Shown one piece after another: positions 1 through 12,300 of a DNA stretch of 64,000 nucleotides. Under the pieces are notes generated by a model. That model did not search any database. It saw nothing but the letters and a program-made list of their open reading frames with translations, and was not told where the DNA came from. The stretch covers positions 101,060,001 through 101,124,000 of the forward strand of contig CM034546.1 in NCBI GenBank assembly GCA_020055645.1, written 5' to 3'. This stretch comes from Tomocerus qinae (taxonomy: Eukaryota > Arthropoda > Collembola > Entomobryomorpha > Tomoceridae). How positions within the stretch are numbered: position 1 is the first letter of the stretch; every line of letters begins with the position of its first letter. Position numbers and translations under genes: made by a program.

Positions 1-3000
1 AGCAAATTCTCATCTGATGGTATACTAAGCATGAATTTACTGCTCAAAATGGCTACTTTATATACATGGTACAATTTTAGTTCGCCATTAACTTCGTCGA
101 TGGCATTTATATGGAAAAATGTAGGAGTTTCCTCACAATAAAACTAAAATCACTTAATTATAAGCCTAATTTATCCAAAATCTAAATTCATGTGTCAACG
201 TATACACATTATTAGAATAATATGTACTACTATACTACTATAATAAGCTGCTTGGTATTATTATCCTTCTCCGAGCTTAGATCTAACTAGGGAGTATTAA
301 AATTGAGTCTCAAACAAGAATAATAAATGTAATACCGGCATGAAGTAATGATACGAGGTTGGCAGGAGGTATTGCAAAACAGGTTGACCTTTAAACGCGG
401 TTGGAGATCGAAGATTCTTTACGAAGGCGGCTAACTACCTGATGAACATGGAGTGAGTGAAGACATAAGTAATCAATATAAGATCATCTCTTATTATTAC
501 GTCTTATTATCATCTCTCATTTTCAATATCAATCTCTTTTCTAATTATACTTCTATGATTTAACATATTTCTCTTGCAATTACGATAGACTTACTGTAAT
601 GCAATGTACATAATTCACCTACACAAATCTATTCTTTAGGGGGAATTGGAATGTAGAGAAGTGAAAATCTTGTGTGACATTATCGCATGGGGTATAATCA
701 TCATAGTCTGTATAATCATCGGAAATGCTTTATTTTACGACTGTTTTAAAATTCAAATCATCATGAATATTTATTTCTCGTTACAAATCTATTCAGATTT
801 TTAGACAGTAAGTAGATGTAAAAGAATGGAAATTCATAGAATCAATTCGGAAGGACATGAGACAAACGGTAGAAAAATTGATCCTAGCTGACTCTTTGTT
901 GAACAATTTTAATACGGAAATGGAAATTTAGTAACTTAGAATAGATTACTTGTTAAAGGACCCTTTACACCTGTCAGGAACCTGTCAATAATATCCTGCA
1001 GCAAATAAATTTGGTGGCCAAATTGGTCCCGTTAGTACTTACAGCTTCGACTATGCTGTTGCATTTATTGTGTAGTTAATCTGTTGAATTTGCACTTCAT
1101 TCTGTTGATTGTAATTCTAAATCTTATATGTAACTGTACTATAATTTTTAATAAGTATCAATAGCCAGTACATAAAGTTAATCAAAAGCTTTGCTTTTGC
1201 ACATTGTATCAGCATTGTGCGTGTTTGTGGCTGAATTTTGTCTCTAATGAATGTTGTCTCACAGTAATTGAGTGCAAATAATAATTTACGAGTTACAGCT
1301 AGGTAGTTGTAGTAGGCCGTAGCGTATAATAGGAGAATGGATAAAAGTAAATGGAGACAGAACCTGTAAAGATTGGTAGTTGCTTCCGTTTCCTGATTGA
1401 ATATTGCATGTGGTGCAGTTAATATATAGTTGAATTTATTAGGATTGGTATACAATGGAAAGATTGTGTTAATAGACAAGCAGCACAAGCACAGCACGTT
1501 GTAAGGGTTATTTCAGTCGACAAAAAATAGATAATAAATACTAAATGTTACAATGTACATGTAATATAAATATCAAATGGTAGTGTAAATAGTAATTTTT
1601 AAACTTCACCTGAGAACATTAGCTGACAATGACTTTGATCGTTTAAAGACACATTTGTATTTACATAGTCATATTATAGTTGTTGTTGTATGTTTAAGTA
1701 CAACGAATTCATTGATGAAGTTGAAACTTGAAAGGCTACAAGACAAGACATGATGTATATCAATTATGTTGTTATCTGCAGATACATTAGACATGTTTGG
1801 TTTACCATTGTTCCCTATTTACATGTAATGAACGTGTTTTCCATAGTCATACATTTTAATTGCACTAATCAAATCAAATGTCTCATTAAAAGTCAGGATA
1901 AACATTTGCTTATGAGAGTAGTAGAGTCGTTTCAGATCAATCAAACGTTGATTCAATTACCTACATCATAATACAGATAGGCATACAAGATAGCTACTAA
2001 ATATGGCATTGTTCATACATCTACCTATGAATTAGGCACGGAGAACAGATTACTGATGAATGGTTATGCAGTTATGAGTAGGTAGCTAAATCATAGACAT
2101 TATTACACAGGTATGTGAGCCTAAGAAAGAGAGACACCCCAAACCGGATTCTCACCTCCATAAACTGAATTGCTATCCATTAAAGCCTGATCTGATTGTG
2201 ACTTTTGATATCTCCATCTTTAAGTGTACAGATAATCCAAGAACAAATTACCATTCATCTTTTCCTCGTCCAGTCGACGCTCGGCAACACAATAACAATT
2301 AGTGTCAACTCATTGGAATCTCAATTTCCAACAGATCCTCTTAGTCTGAACATTGTTAACTAACTCGCCTTTACCTGGAGAATACTAGATCAATTACAAC
2401 AAATTCTCCAAGACCATTACTGTATTTATGACCGCCAACCTCATTTCTCGAGATATAAAACCACTCGCTAAAAATGCATTGTATTTGCAGGCTTAAGTAT
2501 TAATGTCAACGAATCAAGCTATATTTTATCATTGTCATAATTTATTCTTTAATCCTGTCTATGCTATTTGAGACTGTCTATGTATATATGACTGAAATTT
2601 TTTAACTCTCATACCATACTTAGATAGGACGTGATCTTAGAACAAATTATTAGACATAGTTTGCCAATAGTCATTGCAAATACTTTAACAGATACTTTGT
2701 GCTATAATTTCCTGGTAATATTTCTAATCAATGAAACAATGGACGCATTACACATTTAAGAAGCCGTAATTCATATGCATTTTTCTGGAATTCTGCCCTC
2801 ACACAATTGCATCCTATTTCAATAAAAAATTTAGACTTATTAACTTAAATTGAATACGTGTGCTTAGATCGAGTACATTTGTATCTGCATATCAACATAA
2901 AATATACGTGCAACAAAACACATTATCACAAAATTATTATAATGGTATTCCCTACATGTCTCACGAATTATTCCCAATGAGATAGCCTTTAGGTACTACA

Positions 3001-6000
3001 TATCTGCGAAAACAATCATTTTTGCATGTACTTATTCAAAAGTTTAGACAAAATACGGATTTCCTACATTTGTACATAGCTAAGTTGATCCTGGCGTCTG
3101 GAATCTCCTTATCCATTTATCAAACACATAAAAAATACATGAATCATGAATGTTGCCATTGTTTTTAGCTATCAAGGATGTGGGTACTTTAGATAGCTCT
3201 CAAATTTTTAGCACTAAAATTTCCAGTGTGTAAAGTGTTCAAAGTGGTCAGTAGTCAGCAGTTTTTATTTCACAATAATCTCAACAAGTGTTGTTCTTAC
3301 ATAATCGTGTTTGTTGCTTGCATGAATAATATGCAAATATTGAACACATATCGGTAAAAAATGCTCTTGTCAGTTCAGGTACTCAAATCAACATTTTTTT
3401 GCTCAACTCACAGTTTACTAGAGACAGCTTAATAATAGTGATGGTAAGAAAGAACAAGAACTTGTTTAATTGTGTCTATTCAACCATTATTGCAACTGGA
3501 TCAAGATTCCCCTTTGTGAGCGGATGATGATTAATTTACCATTTCTTTTAAAATCAATCAAATAAAAGGAAACAACTTGCCTCGGGTTTTAAACACAACT
3601 TTTCAATTGACTACTTAGGTATGTCAAGACTCAGCAGGATGTTAACTTTGATCTATTCTTTTGAAACAAGGGATTTACTCAGAGAAAATGGATTCAATTT
3701 TTACTGCAACTGAAACTCCAGTTTTGTATTATTATTGACTCCATACTTTACGATACCTTTATCTGCAGATTACAAGCACCTAATCCTAGTCTGTATCAAT
3801 TGTTCTATTTGTTGTCAAAGATGTGTTATTCTTTTGTCATGATTCATGATATTCAAATATCTTTTAATATTTTTGCTCTACTCAGAAGTCTGAATGAAAA
3901 GGATCTCTGTAATTAGCATGTGTAAACATACTGTGTCGAGTACTTTTCAGTGTTGCATTAATGATTCATTAATTGCCGTCATGTTTACAGCGACAAAGAG
4001 TAAAAACAGGGAGGGGTTGTGTCGGGAAATGAAGTTAACAGAGTATTGTAGTAATATTAAATGCTTAATAATGCCTGCACAAAGCAACAAGTTTATATGT
4101 AAATGTCCATGCACTTCAATAAGTACAACGTTTGTTTCAGATACACGTACCTATTATGCATGCATGTCCAATTATATTATAAGAGCCTCACATAATGACT
4201 AATGACTTAATGTATCGATAAAAAGTAGGAAGTATACATGATGAATTCAGAAGTGAATATATTCATGTACATTTTATTCTCTTTCTGCACGTTAGTGCAT
4301 ACAAAGCTCAAATCTTACCTTTAAAAGTCTAAATTCTTCAAACACAGATTTCAAGTAATGTCAATAAATGCACATGCTTGTATTTAGAAAGACGATTTCA
4401 AAATACGAACAGTAACAACGTAATTCGGTTCAGACTACGTTTATATAGGTAGAATTTAGCCAGCATATCATTAGAATTGACTCTGATATTCATTCTGCAC
4501 AGAGTAAACATTCAAAGAAACTGGAATAGTTAACTCCTAGTTTGAAATTTTAGAAAACTCATTCGAATAATAACAAACCTAATAGTGCAGATACAATTGC
4601 TGTAATTAATTTAATATTATGTGTAGCATGCTGCTTATAGATGCCGAAAGCACATTGTCAATTTAACCACAGCTAAGCTATAATATTTTCGATATAAACA
4701 GGAAATTACATCTATTAGAGAGTTGCTATACTATTCCATAGGAGTATTCTATATGAGTACAAGCAGTAATTATATAATTAGTGGAGATTACAAAATAATA
4801 CAGTAAGAATGTGTTAAAGAATGTTGTGATATCGGAAGACAGAGCTTTATGTATTGGTGGAAGATCAGTAATATTATGTACAAGGACCAATTGAATCGGG
4901 TGTGGTCGATGCTGGATGTATTGAATTGTATGGGATAGCTTGGCATGTGTCTTGTTTCGCAGAATCGTGTTTTGCTTGTCTATGTTTCAGTTCCTCTAAT
5001 CGAATGCTTACCTTCAGCAGTAAATAATAGCTGGAATAAAGTATTAAGAGGATCTAGCTCAACTGAATTATTGTTGAAATAGGTAGTTAGCTATTGCCAA
5101 ACTTTGTAGGTGTCTACTAGTAGGTAGATAGACGATGTCCACATGTATACTAAATACTTGCATTATAGCACTTGAGATGCGGACATGCATAATAAATAGC
5201 AACTGGTATCTCTAAAGCAAGCTGGGTTTACTTATCCATTACTTGTAAATAGTAACATCAAGACGAGTCATGTTGGAAAAAAACGATAAAATTCACATTA
5301 CTTAACATAAAAGACAGCCCGCTAAGAAAAGTAAGTCTGTATAAAATCTTTTGAATTGGGTAAAATTATAAGAGGGAGTTTGGCCAAACGAAGGTAGAAC
5401 GTATAGCTATATACACAATTGTATTGTGTAACAGTTCACGTTAACTAAACTAAACAAATGCATTTAGTGCATTTGATCGTGAAATAACTGAAGAGATTGG
5501 TGTAGAGCATCAAAGGTTTGGCACGAGGAAAAACTCATTGCCACACCCTTGAGATAGATTCCTCGATTGCTAGCTTCTGTTTCTTAAGAGATATCCTACC
5601 TTAGCCTGAATTCCCTTTAAGGTTTTGTCAAGTTATGTTATGTAGTCGTAATTTGTAGTTCATTGAAGATTTGGTGGATGATTTGCAGATATCTTAAAAG
5701 CTGTAATTTATGCTTCAAGTCCCAACGATGAGTAAGTTATGTCTACGCTATCTCCGACTGAGTGCAGCTACATTGTGTAATTGTTTCTTTGTTGTGCAGA
5801 CGTTGCTGGACTATAAAAATATTTTTTTTTGCATTGAGCAAGCAAGGGACTTTGTTACACATTCGAATATGATGGAGGAGATCAACTTGGTTTTGTTGGA
5901 TAATCTCACACTGAGTGGATCTTATTAGCACACCATCTGAGAGTGAATGCAAGGAGATAACAGAGCCGACATAATTCTCTCGGATAAAAAATATTTATGT

Positions 6001-7860
6001 TTATCATGCATTATTAATCAATGCTAAACTTGGGTTAAGTCACTACTAGTCCAGCTTCAAATCTTCAGAGAAACATATTATCTGTCTATAAGCTACCACT
6101 TTTTATGAAGGTGAACATACATGATATGCTTACGTACAATCTCCCCGACATTGTAATCCCATTAGTATGCTAATACATAAATTGCGTTTCTATTATTATT
6201 CTCTGTGTATCGCATAAAGTTAAGTAGAGTGTACCTACAGGAGATTTGATTACATTATATTCTTCCTAAAAAGATAAATAGAATTTCCAGAGCTTCATTG
6301 CAAATTACAGATTTAGTTGAGGCTCATAGCAATAACTAACAATAAGTTAAATTAAATTCCTCCCTTCCACATCTAATGCACATAGTCTTGTAATATAAAG
6401 AAAATATTCGAGTAAATATTGCAGTAGCTATAACAGACTACTATCCTGGTCCACATGCACTGGATTGGATTTGTCTTGACTGCGAAAACGAAAGCAAGTT
6501 GATGGCCAAGGTCTTGTTTCCTTCTGGTTGTCTTGATGGACAATCGCAGTCGTGTGCAGTAAACTAAATTCACGCAAGTAGGTATCTTATAGTTATAATA
6601 CAGGACAGATGACTATAGGTACATAATGCCATTACCTTTCTTATGTGTTTACTGTTTACTACTCAATTCAGCAATTAAAGAAGCAGGAGTAGCAGGAGTG
6701 ACTTGACTTGACTCTTTCAGAATGACTCACATAAAGGTATTAATGTGGTGCAACTGTAATGGCAGTAGTCACATCACAGTAAATAATGGCAAAACCAATC
6801 TCCCTGTATACTTGAGACATATTACTCTTTTTTCTCTGATACAAATACAACTACGCAAGGTAAGCTATGTATTTGTGTATGTCTGCTGTATGTATAGGCA
6901 ATGTGATTCGAGTTAATGCATCCTTCTGATAAGTAGGCTAGTCTTGGCTCCATTTCTTAGCATGTTAAAGTTAGTACGTGTATCTGTTACTCAAATCATC
7001 ATATGGATATTTGTCCTGTGAATTGAGTAATGTTAGTTATACACTCTCCTCACTCTGTTTGTACAATGCTCACATTTTGATTTTGATTCCGAGGTTATTT
7101 AGCCCCCATGGACACCCGTCCATTGTTCAGTATTGTTGTGTTGTGCCACTCGGTCGCTTGCTTTCAGACCCTAGCTCCACTCCGGATAGGCTGAGAGCTA
7201 ATACACACTTAGCTCTTGAGTTGAGACTTTGAGAATTGAGACGGTGACGATTTACTTTCCATTTTATTAGATTTACTTCCAACTTCCCTTTTATGCACAG
7301 TCATAATATACATTAACAAATAGATAAATATATATTACGAGTTGCAGTTACAAGACAAAGTATTTATTTTAGTTCAAGTCATGCTAGGAAGGACTTTTAA
7401 CATCTAACGAATGAGTTTTGATTGATAAGATAAGGTGAGACAGTTAGGTAGGATATAGGTAGGAAGCATTTATTATTCATCTGTAGGATAGGAATTTGCA
7501 TAGAATGGAGCAATAGCAAGTTCTATTATTATTCCTTACCCACTCTATATACAACTTGCTCTCGTCCATTCAATTTCAGTCACCATATACATTAGCCAAC
7601 AGAAGATTGGTTACTCATCGAACGTTTCATTATTTTTCTATCTCTGTGTTTAAGTCTAACTACTCGACATGATTAATTTCAACTAAGAAACGTAGTAGTT
7701 AACATCATCAATTTTAAGTTTCGTAGTTCATTCAGACACTTTAGATTGCTCTGTTGGGAGCAATTGCACTTGACTTTAGCGCAGATCTCTGATATAATTA
7801 CATAGTAAATAGTACAGAATTGTTTTGCATCATTGGATCCAAGTTTAAGTTGATTTTTCT
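1..7860. other. Gene-free AT-rich DNA
   Basis: No exon with codon structure, flanking splice sites and family resemblance could be supported on either strand. Open frames here are at most about 126 codons (1117-1497 minus, 3894-4202 plus) and have composition expected of AT-rich chance frames. A slightly more GC-rich patch lies at about 7080-7210, without a recognisable product. It may be intergenic or a long intron of a gene outside the window. Confidence 0.5.
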
Positions 7861-7879
7861 TTTCCTACACAGTTGAGTG

Positions 7880-7964
7880 CTTCAGTTCACTTGGATTCAC
7901 TCAGTTTTCAGTCTATCAACTTCCCAATTTGTGGTGTTCATTCAGGATTCTTCTAACTGGAACG
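7880..7964 (+). promoter_or_regulatory. Putative 5' leader exon of the glutamine-rich gene
   Basis: A consensus splice donor (AACG followed by GTAAGT) lies at 7965. A polypyrimidine-AG acceptor at 8498 sits 26 bases before the ATG at 8524. The stretch before the donor has TCAGT-like motifs typical of arthropod initiators. I infer a non-coding first exon ending at 7964 and a 533-nt leader intron. The exact transcription start is not determined. Confidence 0.4.
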
Positions 7965-8523
7965 GTAAGTAAATCTAGTACATTGTTTTTATATGCATTG
8001 CTGTCTTTTGGGAATTTTATTTACAGTACGTAAATAGGTACTTTAAAGACAATGACTGTCATTAAACGCAGTAATGCAAACATTTCTTATCCTAAGCAAG
8101 CATTTTTATGTGTAAAGCCACTATAACTAGTTTTTTAGTTGTTAACAGACGATGCAATAGTTCTTTACTATTTCCATAGCCTTCCCTCAACAAAATTATA
8201 TAGATTGAAGAATTTTTATATCTGTATTTAAATACGACCGTAGTAGTAATAGAAGTTGCATTTACACGATTCTGTTCTTCTTCTCACATACTTTGTATTT
8301 GCTTTTTATAGAAAATCATAATTCTCATGCATGCGAATATGCGAAATGTTAACTACTGAAAAAGGTTGATGGGAAGATAAAATGCGTCAATAAGAACTTT
8401 TATATAGTCTATTACACTAGTAAATTGAATCAACACTAATATCACAATTAAATTGCAAATAAGTCAATGAAAGGACGCTTTTGTTCTCACTTTTTCAGAA
8501 CTAAATAGCACCACAGTCTCAAA

Positions 8524-9345
8524 ATGAGTTTTCTGCAGTCGTACAATTATTCCTTTGTCCCAAATGCTCCAGCCGGTTTTCCACAACCACTCCCACCATT
8601 CGGATCAGCTTCTACCACTTTCAATACGTACAACAGCCAGTTAAACACTGCTAACACAATCCCAATACCACAGTCTATTATTCCAAACCCAAATTCAAAT
8701 ACCGACTACTATGGAAATCCTAATGAATTAGGCTCACAACCACCGATTAATCCTAGTGCACAACTCCCACATGGCCAATCCGAACAACAAAGACAACAAT
8801 TGTCTCAATTGCAACAACAACAGCAATTGACTCCTCTTCAACAACAGCAATTAGCTCATCAGCAACAGCAGCAACATTTAATTCATCAGCAACAACAATT
8901 AGCAAAACAACAGCAACAACAACAGCAGCAACAACAGCAGCAACAACAACAGCAGTTTTATGATAACCCTCAACAGCTTCATGAACTTCCGCCAGAATCC
9001 CAGCAACAGCTACAACCCCAACAGGATTTTGTCCAATCTCCCCAAAATAGTGCTCCAAGAAAACGGCGTCCAAAGAATTCCGCCCGTGCAAGAAATGCCC
9101 CACCGTTCCCAAATCAAATCCCTACTGATACAGGAGTAGGAACTTTCAACAATGAACACTTTCCTAGAGTTACACCCATTCAGGGTCCTATTTTTGCAAA
9201 GGATGGTTTCGTCCCTGTAGTACCTCTTTACTCGTATCCTGCCACTAACAATGGAACTTTCTACCAAATTCCGGTAACATTTCATTTAACTTCTTTAATC
9301 TTAGTACTCACTACAAATGCAACAGTGTATATTGTAACTCCATAA
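8524..9345 (+). CDS. Glutamine-rich, basic-patch protein; 3' end unresolved
   Basis: An open frame of 273 codons starts at ATG 8524, right after a good splice acceptor (8498). Residues about 1-75 are Pro/Asn/Ser/Tyr-rich. Residues about 85-160 are dominated by glutamine, with an uninterrupted run of about 16 encoded by mixed CAA and CAG codons. A basic patch (PRKRRPKNSARAR, about residue 178) could be a nuclear localisation or AT-hook-like segment. Most low-complexity proteins of this kind are transcriptional or RNA regulators, but I recognise no folded domain and assign no function. A possible donor follows QIP (CCG then GTAACA at 9274). The hydrophobic codons after it, up to the stop at 9345, look like read-through into an intron, so the real protein probably continues in an exon I could not identify. 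Confidence 0.55.
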   Translation: MSFLQSYNYSFVPNAPAGFPQPLPPFGSASTTFNTYNSQLNTANTIPIPQSIIPNPNSNTDYYGNPNELGSQPPINPSAQLPHGQSEQQRQQLSQLQQQQQLTPLQQQQLAHQQQQQHLIHQQQQLAKQQQQQQQQQQQQQQQQFYDNPQQLHELPPESQQQLQPQQDFVQSPQNSAPRKRRPKNSARARNAPPFPNQIPTDTGVGTFNNEHFPRVTPIQGPIFAKDGFVPVVPLYSYPATNNGTFYQIPVTFHLTSLILVLTTNATVYIVTP

Positions 9346-12300
9346 AACTGGAAAATTCTTCGACTATACGCATGGCCTTAAGTACTACTTCTAAAAAACA
9401 GTTATTATTGAAAAAGAATTTTCTGGATGCAATTCTTAGTCAAAAATTATTTTGCAACTGTTTGTATCACACAATTTTATGATTTACAAGTTTGCTTCAA
9501 CTAAAATACAAACTTAGCAGTCTTTCATATTACTATTTATGGTTGAACTCCAATTTCAACGAACGTTATCTCTTTTAGGGCATGGAAATAGAAAGAGTAT
9601 TGCACCAGTATAGTGTTAGATACTATGTAATGATACTATATTAGATATTTTTAGGATAACCATGATTCTTGATTTGACTATGAGATTTACTATTAAAATC
9701 GAAAGTAATGATCTCTCTGATTAGTATATGACACTTATAGGCATTAAAGGGAGTTACTTAATTACATTTCACACTACTAGAATAGGTAGCAGTTTAATAG
9801 ATCTAATAAAAAGGTGAAGATAAACTATTTCATTATCGATAGACTGCTATATGCAAATTAAAGAACAGGTGTGGGCTCGTAAATTCCGTCATATCCGTAT
9901 TAATAATAGTCAATAGTCAATGATAATAAATTAGCCAATGTCGGTACATACCAAATCTGAAATGCCCCACCTTCCCATTAGCATTTGCCATGAGTATATT
10001 TAGCAACTAGTTTCTTTAATCTGCACAACCTCCTTGGTTAATTGAAACATTGTAACTGCAAACCCTATCAAAGAAATCAGAAAAATTCTCATTTCAATAA
10101 CCTTGGCTCAATTTTCAAAGGGAAGAGGATCTTCAATTTAATTTAGCCATCACTGATACAGATAAATGACAGGTTGAATTTCCCAGTCTTCTAACGTTGA
10201 TCAAAAGGAAGATTACTTAGATGAGCTGTACTAGGCTATCTACTTATTACAAATGTAGCAAAAAATATCTGGGAATTTCGCTCTTCTCAAAATAACTAAA
10301 TGGGAACTTCCCGGATATCAAGTTAAGCTAGTAAGCTTGACTCCTATTACATTACGAATGTCGAGATGACAAGACAAAGATGGATCGAGCGGATATCAAC
10401 AAAAGAAAAAAGTATATCACAATGAGCCGTATGCAATTCATCACTAATCTACTTCATGAAAGATTCACTTAGTTTATATTGCTTCGTGTGCAGAGACTTT
10501 CTGTATCAACATACTCTTTTTTAATAATTCAATAGTAAGTAGCACTTCAATGGTAGCGCAATGTAATTTATGATTAATGCAAATGATATGAATCTCAGGA
10601 AAGATAATAAATCTAATTTTAACACTACTGATGTAGTTGACACTGTGCTTATATGCAATAATAAAAATATCCAGCTACTATATTCTGTAGTAAGTATAGT
10701 ACCTAAGCAAAAGAGGTGGTTGTGAATGTTGCTATACAAGGCAAAAGTGCAAGCAAGTTTATGTTAACGGAAATAATAAATATTAGAAGTAACAATTATA
10801 CGATTTATGCATGTAACGTAGTTTTGTTCAGATTTGTTGCCTACATATCTGATATAATGCACAACAGTATCGCTATGTGTACAAGAGGGAAGCTATAACT
10901 GCCTTTGGCAATACTATAAAGATAACATCGTAGGATTGGTTAAGGATTGGCTTTGTCCATGATATTATAGAGTAGCACAGTATCTACTGGACAACATCAC
11001 AGATAGATTACCTATTCAATACACTAGATGTTAAATTCTATTAATTAGGCAGATAGAATTCCCCTAACAATCTCTATATGACAAATATCGATCAAATTCC
11101 TGACTGAATCACTTTATGCACTGACTTAATGATTTTCAAATAGATTAGGTGGAGACTCAAAAACATATCGACATAAAAAATACTTATGGTTATGCACAGT
11201 TGAACAAAGTAACGTCACTTCCGTAAAAGTCAGAATGGTATTCCCCCCGTAGCTATTTAGTTGCAATTTGATAAACTTACATTAGGAAATGCAATGAATT
11301 AGATTTTTTAATTTTAGATAGGGATTAACAACTTATTTTTAGAATAGCCTTGATTGTTTTTCAGACAAGATAAAAATTATTTGATAATCTTTAGAATTAG
11401 AGTGAGATTTCAATTTACAGGTGATTGCATAGCAAAGTTAACGTGTGTAGGAAGGAGAGTAATTCCAAATTAGTACCTATTTTCATTCAGAAAGTTTTGA
11501 TAATTTTTGTAGCTAATAAGTACCTATTATGTGCATACTATGTATTTTAGTACCTATTTGGATTTTCCCTGAGATAGTTTCATTGTGTTATTTGTTTTTT
11601 AGATGATAATGTGTGTGGGTAAACTATTCATAACTGAGCTAGCTGTGAGTGCGTGGATATTATTTTATTAGCTCTACAAGTGTTAAATAGTGTAGTGAAT
11701 TCTTGTCTTAGGTCGTAACGTAATTAGAAAAAAGACAAAGATATCATCATCGATACTGCAAATCCTAGTTAGTAGTTCAGGTAGCTGTGCAATAAAACGA
11801 CAAGTCAAGATAAAGTAAGCTCAAAGGATTCATTCAAATGAGTATAGGATACTCTGTTCATTGCCAAACTCATCGTATGTATTATGGCTTGAGCAGAGTT
11901 GTTGGCATACTTACACACAAGTAATGTATAAAAGGGTTGAAATGAAATTGAAGGCGAATTGCCCTTGTAAAGGGCGTCATAAATAATAAGTCGTTGTGTT
12001 GGTAGTAAAAGATACAGGTCGTGCTGTTGGTATAAGTCCAACCAGACAATGTATGTACACTTGTACACGCTCTTACTTACTCGCAATTAGCTAACATATT
12101 ACTGTTGTTTATTAGGAGACAAGGTACCTACCTCCTAGCCAAACCATAATTTTATGATAGCTACAAAAACCATTTCTAAGGATGTGTGGTAGGTACTTGC
12201 ACAGACACACTTATTCCAGAGAACAGCTACACTTTTAGTGCTTATATGCTCTCTACTTAAACAATACTACCACATTAACCATACACAATAGATTCTAATG

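Noticed and set aside
1117..1497. Minus-strand frame of 126 codons
   Set aside because: Leu/Ile/Tyr-rich composition of AT-rich chance frames, no splice context, no family resemblance.
3894..4202. Plus-strand frame of 102 codons with several cysteines
   Set aside because: No conserved motif or supporting splice or promoter signals.
8753..9112. Minus-strand frame of 119 codons opposite the glutamine tract
   Set aside because: Val/Ala repeats are simply the complement of CAA/CAG codons.
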